Assembly (NCBI GenBank): GCA_049487715.1
Contig: CP150548.1
Location: 744,001 to 808,000, forward strand
Length of the DNA: 64,000 nt
Direction of reading: 5' to 3'
From: Pycnococcus provasolii
Taxonomy: Eukaryota; Chlorophyta; Pseudoscourfieldiophyceae; Pseudoscourfieldiales
Positions 59,506 to 64,000 of the stretch are shown piece by piece. Each line of letters begins with the position of its first letter. Position 1 is the first letter of the stretch. The position numbers and the translations under genes were made by a program. Under the pieces are notes generated by a model, which saw only the letters and a list, made by a program, of their open reading frames with translations, was not told where the DNA came from and made no database searches.

Positions 59506-61443
59506 TCACGTCTCATTGAAATCGATGTTCAGCATGCGCTGCACTTCCTCGTCTGACAAAGAAAGCGATCCCAAACCGGGCAGCTCCAGCTGGCTTGGAG
59601 TTAAGCTTGGCAGCGCGTCGAGGCCACTCGACATCGCCGGCGGAGGGAGAGGGATCGCCTTCGATGGCGATGATGATGTCTGTGCCGCCATCGCCATATC
59701 GCCGTCTGGGTACATGGCGTGCCCTCTCTTCGCCGCGCGAGTGTCTTCCATTGGCGACTTGGCGCGAAGTTTCGTGAGCGTGGCGACATCGCCGCCGCCG
59801 CTCCCACCAATCTCGGTGATTTTCACTGGCTGTCCCAAGTCGTGAATCGCACCGGACCGATCCGACAGCAAATTCGTGTACTCGGGGGTGGGATTTTCCG
59901 CCGACGCGAGTCCAGGCAGCGCTCTCCTCGTCTGTCGATTCTGCAGGCGGTGTAACACCGCATGCTTCGCCTGCGTGGGCATGGGTGGGAAGTTTCCAGC
60001 CTGCAGGCCCTCGCGAATGGTCGGGAACTGCGCGAGTATGCTGACGATCCACTCGTTCAGCTGATTCGCGTTGTCCTGGCTGCGCTCCATGTCCTCGACC
60101 TTCTTCGCGTACCACGCCATCTGGCTCTCCTGAGCCGCCAGCCGGCTGCGGAGCGCCGACACCTCGTCCCGCAGCACGTCGCGGTCGCGCTGCACCTGGC
60201 TCATCTTGTGGTTTAAAATCGCGTTCACGTCGAGCACCTGATTTTGGTGAGGGCGTCCTGACGTGCTGGATGCGCCCTTGCCTGCGGCGTATGGCGTGAT
60301 TGCGCCGTTGGCAGCGTCCGCAGCGGTATCATCCCCTCCAAAGTTTCCCAGCTCGAGCAATCCTCCGTGGTTCAGGTATGCGCTGTTTTGCGGCGGGCTG
60401 AACCCCGGTTGAACGGGCTGAACGTTGTGGTGTCCACCTCCGGGTATGTCGACGCCTCCTGGAGCCATCCCCTTATCGACGGCACCTTTTTTCGACGACG
60501 ACGACGACGACCTGCGAACGAGTTTGTGCAGGTTTTCCGGCTGGTCTCGTCGAAAGTCTGGGTGCGCGAACGTCCACCTGTCGGGGTTGATTTTGTGGAA
60601 GGCGTAGCTGTTGAGCTGCCTCACAAACGAGGAGAAGTTGCTGTGCTTGAAGTACTTGTTTAGCACGTGGCTTGAGACCATGCCAGGCTCGTGCACGGTG
60701 AACGACGTTCCGTCTGGGTCCCAGCTGATGTATGTGTCCGTCGAAGGGTCGCTCACCATTCGGTACGTGTTGAGCACGAACGGCCTTCGGCTGAGCGCCT
60801 CTGAGTTTGCAGCTGCGGCTGCGGCGGCAGCTTCTGCGTCGTTCACCACGGGAACATGCGGCTGCTGGTTTTGTTGTTGCTGTTGTTGCTGCTGTTCGTT
60901 TGTCTCAGTCTGTTTGGCGACGAGGGCTTCTTCTGTGAGTGGCGGCGACATCGGGCCCGTCATCATCACATTGTTATTATGATTATGATTATGATTATTA
61001 TAGCCTGGAAAGCCCGCTGCAAAGGGGGCTCCCGAGGATGGATGGGAAACATCATGACGAGAGACACCACCACCACCGCTGATGTCCAAAGGAAACTGCC
61101 CACCTGGAGGAGGTACCTCATGGAAGGTATTACTAGAAGGTACTGCGACATTATTATCCATGGACCCTAGGAGGGCCGAAGGAGAACCATTATTGTCCAC
61201 GGACATGCTTGACGACATACTTCCTTTTCCGAAATGAAGAATAGAATGAGAGAGGCAAGGGGCTGACTGGTTCCCCCGAGGGCGAGACGAGAACGGCACC
61301 TCAGGGGAGAAAGGGGGGACAGGCGAGAGTGGACAGGCGGCCTGATGGGTTTTTCCAGGGGAATGGACATTATTGTGGCTACCGGGTAGGCTGCTGCCCC
61401 TCGAGGGAAGAATCCGGCCCCTCTCCTCCGGTGATGGGATCAT
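59506..61443 (-). CDS. HSF: heat shock factor (HSF-type transcription factor)
   Basis: 645 aa from ATG 61443; an internal ATG at 61218 would remove 75 residues. Residues about 219-311 are the HSF DNA-binding domain: 'RPFVLNTYRMVSDPSTDTYI', 'FTVHEPGMVSSHVLNKYFKH' and 'NFSSFVRQLNSYAFHKINPD'. A hydrophobic heptad region follows at about 415-460 ('MSQVQRDRDVLRDEVSALRS'). The N-terminus is long and disordered with Gln, Ala and His/Asn runs, unlike most plant HSFs that start near the domain. It binds nGAAn heat shock elements in the nucleus. The sequence upstream of its start is repeated near the right end of the window. Confidence 0.95.
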   Translation of the reverse strand: MIPSPEERGRILPSRGSSLPGSHNNVHSPGKTHQAACPLSPVPPFSPEVPFSSRPRGNQSAPCLSHSILHFGKGSMSSSMSVDNNGSPSALLGSMDNNVAVPSSNTFHEVPPPGGQFPLDISGGGGVSRHDVSHPSSGAPFAAGFPGYNNHNHNHNNNVMMTGPMSPPLTEEALVAKQTETNEQQQQQQQQNQQPHVPVVNDAEAAAAAAAANSEALSRRPFVLNTYRMVSDPSTDTYISWDPDGTSFTVHEPGMVSSHVLNKYFKHSNFSSFVRQLNSYAFHKINPDRWTFAHPDFRRDQPENLHKLVRRSSSSSSKKGAVDKGMAPGGVDIPGGGHHNVQPVQPGFSPPQNSAYLNHGGLLELGNFGGDDTAADAANGAITPYAAGKGASSTSGRPHQNQVLDVNAILNHKMSQVQRDRDVLRDEVSALRSRLAAQESQMAWYAKKVEDMERSQDNANQLNEWIVSILAQFPTIREGLQAGNFPPMPTQAKHAVLHRLQNRQTRRALPGLASAENPTPEYTNLLSDRSGAIHDLGQPVKITEIGGSGGGDVATLTKLRAKSPMEDTRAAKRGHAMYPDGDMAMAAQTSSSPSKAIPLPPPAMSSGLDALPSLTPSQLELPGLGSLSLSDEEVQRMLNIDFNET

Positions 61444-61480
61444 TGGGAGGGGATACTGGACGCGCTTCCGGCTTCGGCAC

Positions 61481-61625
61481 GTTAGATTAGGGTGTTAGAA
61501 TCGCGCTAGCTAGGGTTACCAGAAAAGGGGCGGTTGGCTTTGGCTTTGGGATCGCACGCGGTGGTGAATCGGCGTGACAGTATTCATAAAGGAGTGCTAG
61601 TGACACTTCCTTGATGAGTTGGTCT
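61481..61625 (+). repeat. diverged direct repeat, copy 1
   Basis: Shares GAATCGCGCTAG, TAGGGTTACCAGA, GAATCGGCGTGACAG, GTGACACTTCCT and TGATGAGTTGGTC, in the same order and orientation, with 63817-63996. Spacing is about 2.3 kb. Confidence 0.85.
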
Positions 61626-61832
61626 CTGCAGTACAGTAGGAGTTGACTTACAGTAAAGGTCCACTTTTATATTTTATTGGAATGATGTATTACATTCAAA
61701 AACATGCTTGTGTTGGTTGGTATCACACATGTGGAATGATCACTTTCACGCACTCCTTGTTGTCGTGGCGCATGATGGTGGGTAGCGCAGCGTTGTTAAG
61801 GTGATAAGGAGGAGGCGAGAGGTGAGAGAGAG

Positions 61833-62341
61833 GTGATAGGCGAGACGGGATGCAATGTGTGGGTGCTGACACGCAAGCTCTGGAGGAAGCTGGAAGCGGC
61901 GATGCCGAAGGGAGTAGAGGTGCGAGGGCATCCGCTGACCACCGCCATGGGCGACGAACAAGGTAAAGAGGTACCGCTGGAGGCGGGCATGGAGTGCACG
62001 GTGGCGCCGGGGTCACCTGAGGCTACATGCATGCCGTGCGCGGTGGTCATCGCCGAAGACAACGACGTGTTCGACTGCCTGGTGCCTACTGTCTTTCATT
62101 ATGCGTTTAATGCGTATGTGGTGCCAGCCCAGGGACGGCTGTACTGGAACCCTGAGGGCACTGGGACAGAGCGAGTGGCCAGCATGAACGTACACGTGGG
62201 CGGTACCCCGCACGGAGTGGCGACCGCCGCCTCGGACAGCCGGGCGAAGGGAAACGAGGAGCTCGTGCGCCGGTTGGTGTGTAGGAAACCACCGGCCAAT
62301 ACGTGGAGGGAGAGGACTACGGAGTGTTATAAGCTTAAAGG
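61833..62341 (+). pseudogene. retropepsin-like retroelement remnant
   Basis: Open frame with 'MIGETGCNVWVLTRKLW' (compare D-T-G at a retropepsin active site, here E-T-G), followed by 'CAVVIAEDNDVFDCLVP' and 'NAYVVPAQGRLYWNPEG'. That order fits the strand pattern of retroviral-type aspartic proteases in LTR elements. The catalytic Asp appears replaced and no polymerase follows, so it is called a remnant. Family assignment is tentative. Confidence 0.35.
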
Positions 62342-62515
62342 TAACTTAAGGTCGTCAGTGTTACACGAGATAACACTTAACAACAATAATAAACTCCGTA
62401 CGTGGTTGTTTCCACCACGGAACCCACCTTCCCTTACAAGGTGGGGGAGGGAGGCTTCTCCGAGCTCCCTCTTTCTTCCAAGGGGTCACGTGATCCCTTC
62501 CAGGTATCACGTGAT

Positions 62516-63481
62516 TCAGCCCTTTCGGGTACCACGTGATCCCTCAGGAGGTATCACGTGATTCCTTAACATAGAACTGAATAACCCCCAATTATTCCAT
62601 CCCCCAACACTCCTCCTCGCGGACCCATCTCCCATGAGTTCGCGCTTCATCATCCCATTCCCAATTAGTGGTGGCTTGCAACGGCATGTCTTTTCGCCAC
62701 TTGGTATTGCCATCCTAAGTTGTCTTGAGGCGCAGCAGAAGCGTATTCCATCGTGTAGGTCCGGCTGCATCCCCGACGCTACATCGCGCGTCAGAGCTTC
62801 CATATTGAATGCTGTCACTTTTTGGTTCTTCAGTTCTTGTTTGTGTGAAATGAGAAGCGTCATGTGAACAGCCATTCTCTTGGCGGTAGCAGTCTCATGA
62901 TTTTGTCTAGCGAGCTCTGTATTCAGTATGCTATCTGAGGCGAACTTCAAGTGCCTTGTTGACTGGATGATTTGTCCAGGCCCCATATAAACTAATGCTC
63001 CTGGCTCTTCCGTCGTTCGATCAGGGTCAATTCCAATGTAGGTTCCGATATTTGCCTTACTTCCACCTTTTCCTCCTCTTCGTTCGGCAGGGACGTGTAC
63101 ATGACATTGGCTGCCGAATGACAAGGAGAATATGGGCGATGCCGTGTGGTGGAAACAGCTAGCACTTGCAAGGGCTGACGTTGTCATCGAGATGCACCGC
63201 ACGCACGCCAGTGGAGATTGGTGGGACGGGTGGAGTGAGCATGGGCTCAGGCCAGTGGTCACGACCGTGACCAGGATGGACTTGCTCGCCACCGCTGCAG
63301 GACAGGTCCTACTTAGGGACATGTCGCGGCCGACGCGAGGAGGTGAGACTACAAAAAGGGAAGCAGCTCTTGCGAGCTGAGCATTTGCACGATCCTTGCG
63401 AAAGAATGCGTTGAAGGCGTCCATCCCCCAACGTTCCTCGAGGTGGTAGCTCAATGCATGCTGACGACGGCGGCGTCCCAT
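62516..63481 (-). pseudogene. Ty1/copia-type Pol remnant
   Basis: The minus-strand frame contains, at about 63118-62930, the segment that follows integrase in copia Pol: 'FGSQCHVHVPAERRGGKG', 'NIGTYIGIDPD' and 'GPGQIIQSTRHLKFASD'. This corresponds to the usual FG...VP...R.K...G..LGY...II.SR.V.F order. Flanking parts of the frame are not recognisable and no reverse transcriptase is present. It is probably a decayed fragment. Confidence 0.55.
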
Positions 63482-63816
63482 CAGGCTGTGCCATACGCCA
63501 CAGACGTTCTCTGTACCATAACGATCCTTTTTCCTCCTCTGCCCCTTCTTCTTCAGCTACCACACGCGTAGTAGTTCCCCTCCTCCTCCTCCTCCTCCTC
63601 CTCCTCCTCCTCCGCAAGCGAACTCTCAAGCTTCTCTGGAATCTTAGCCGATTGTTGTCGCGGCTTATGCTCTCGCGCGCCTCGAAACGCACACGCTCGC
63701 CTTCTTGTTCTTGCTGCCGCTGCGAGGCGGCATGGCGATGGCGATGACGAGGAAGGAAGGAGAGAGGGGGGGGGGGGGGGGGGGGGGGTCAGAATAGGGA
63801 GAAAGCTCAGGAACGC

Positions 63817-63996
63817 GTTAGGGTTTAGGGGGGAATCGCGCTAGACTGAAGTTTTACTCTTAGGGTTACCAGACGGCGGCGGCGGGGTGGGGTTGGGTTG
63901 GGTGGACTTTGGGATTCGCATGCATGCGGTGGGGAATCGGCGTGACAGGATTCCTTACAGTAGTGACACTTCCTTTCGAAGCTTGATGAGTTGGTC
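63817..63996 (+). repeat. diverged direct repeat, copy 2
   Basis: Partner of the repeat at 61481-61625, with small insertions; it reaches the window edge, so the full length is unknown. It could be an LTR or a duplicated promoter segment. Confidence 0.85.
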
Positions 63997-64000
63997 GTCC

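Larger units (their letters stand above)
61444..64000. other. repeat- and retroelement-rich region to the window edge
   Basis: Apart from the remnants listed, it contains CACGTGATCC-type repeats at 62487-62560, a (CTC)n run at 63570-63610 and a poly(G) run at about 63765-63788. No intact host gene was found. Confidence 0.5.

Overview
The window looks like nuclear DNA of a small, gene-dense green alga (prasinophyte-like). The evidence is a plant-type cytochrome c, a plastid DUF3007 protein with a transit peptide, a CBM25/53 starch-binding protein, an ADNT1-type adenine nucleotide carrier, and many GC-rich, mostly intron-poor genes on both strands. Introns are few but real. I could place GT-AG introns in cytochrome c (489 nt), an OSCA/TMEM63-like channel (two of 75 nt around a 32-nt microexon), a RING gene (about 43 nt), a GPR1/FUN34/YaaH transporter (233 nt) and a 2504-aa receptor (151 nt). 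Species cannot be fixed from sequence alone.

Layout. 0-8 kb: RCC1-repeat protein (cut by the window edge), SAM plus four-helix membrane protein, glycerophosphodiester phosphodiesterase, cytochrome c, pyrroline-5-carboxylate reductase. 8-16 kb: a GltS-like remnant, a double hot-dog thioesterase-like protein, a RING-H2 protein, a GYF_2 protein, a mitochondrial/adenine nucleotide carrier. 16-24 kb: NhaA antiporter with a repetitive N-terminus, seryl-tRNA synthetase with an extra C-terminal domain, OSCA/TMEM63-like channel. 24-35 kb: an orphan, a plastid-like orphan, a small membrane protein, RNase H2A, a DUF3007 plastid protein, a coiled-coil/CBM protein, an LRR protein. 35-46 kb: a giant cadherin-like/GCC2-GCC3/multi-TM/IQ/Calx-beta/pseudokinase receptor and an IQ coiled-coil protein. 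46-47 kb: a foldback element whose 105-bp perfect inverted termini contain telomere-type repeats. 47-61 kb: acetate-type transporter, SOS1/NHX-type Na+/H+ exchanger, type I membrane protein, J-domain/TM/UBX protein, TRM1, heat shock factor. 61-64 kb: retroelement debris between diverged direct repeats.

The genes are not an operon or a pathway cluster. Themes that recur are ion transport (NhaA, SOS1-like, OSCA-like), adenylate and acetate transport, stress and protein quality control (HSF, J-UBX, RING) and translation/RNA metabolism (SerRS, TRM1, RNase H2A). Short TTAGGG/CCCTAA arrays sit in the upstream or divergent intergenic regions of at least eight genes and inside the termini of the foldback element. 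This is the strongest genome-scale pattern in the window.

Limits. Several genes (GDPD, carrier, NhaA, IQ coiled-coil, TRM1) change reading frame inside low-complexity or homopolymer DNA. I could not decide between unrecognised introns, assembly indels and true mutations. Exon joins are by eye from splice motifs, frame and family conservation. No tRNA, rRNA or CRISPR array was recognised.
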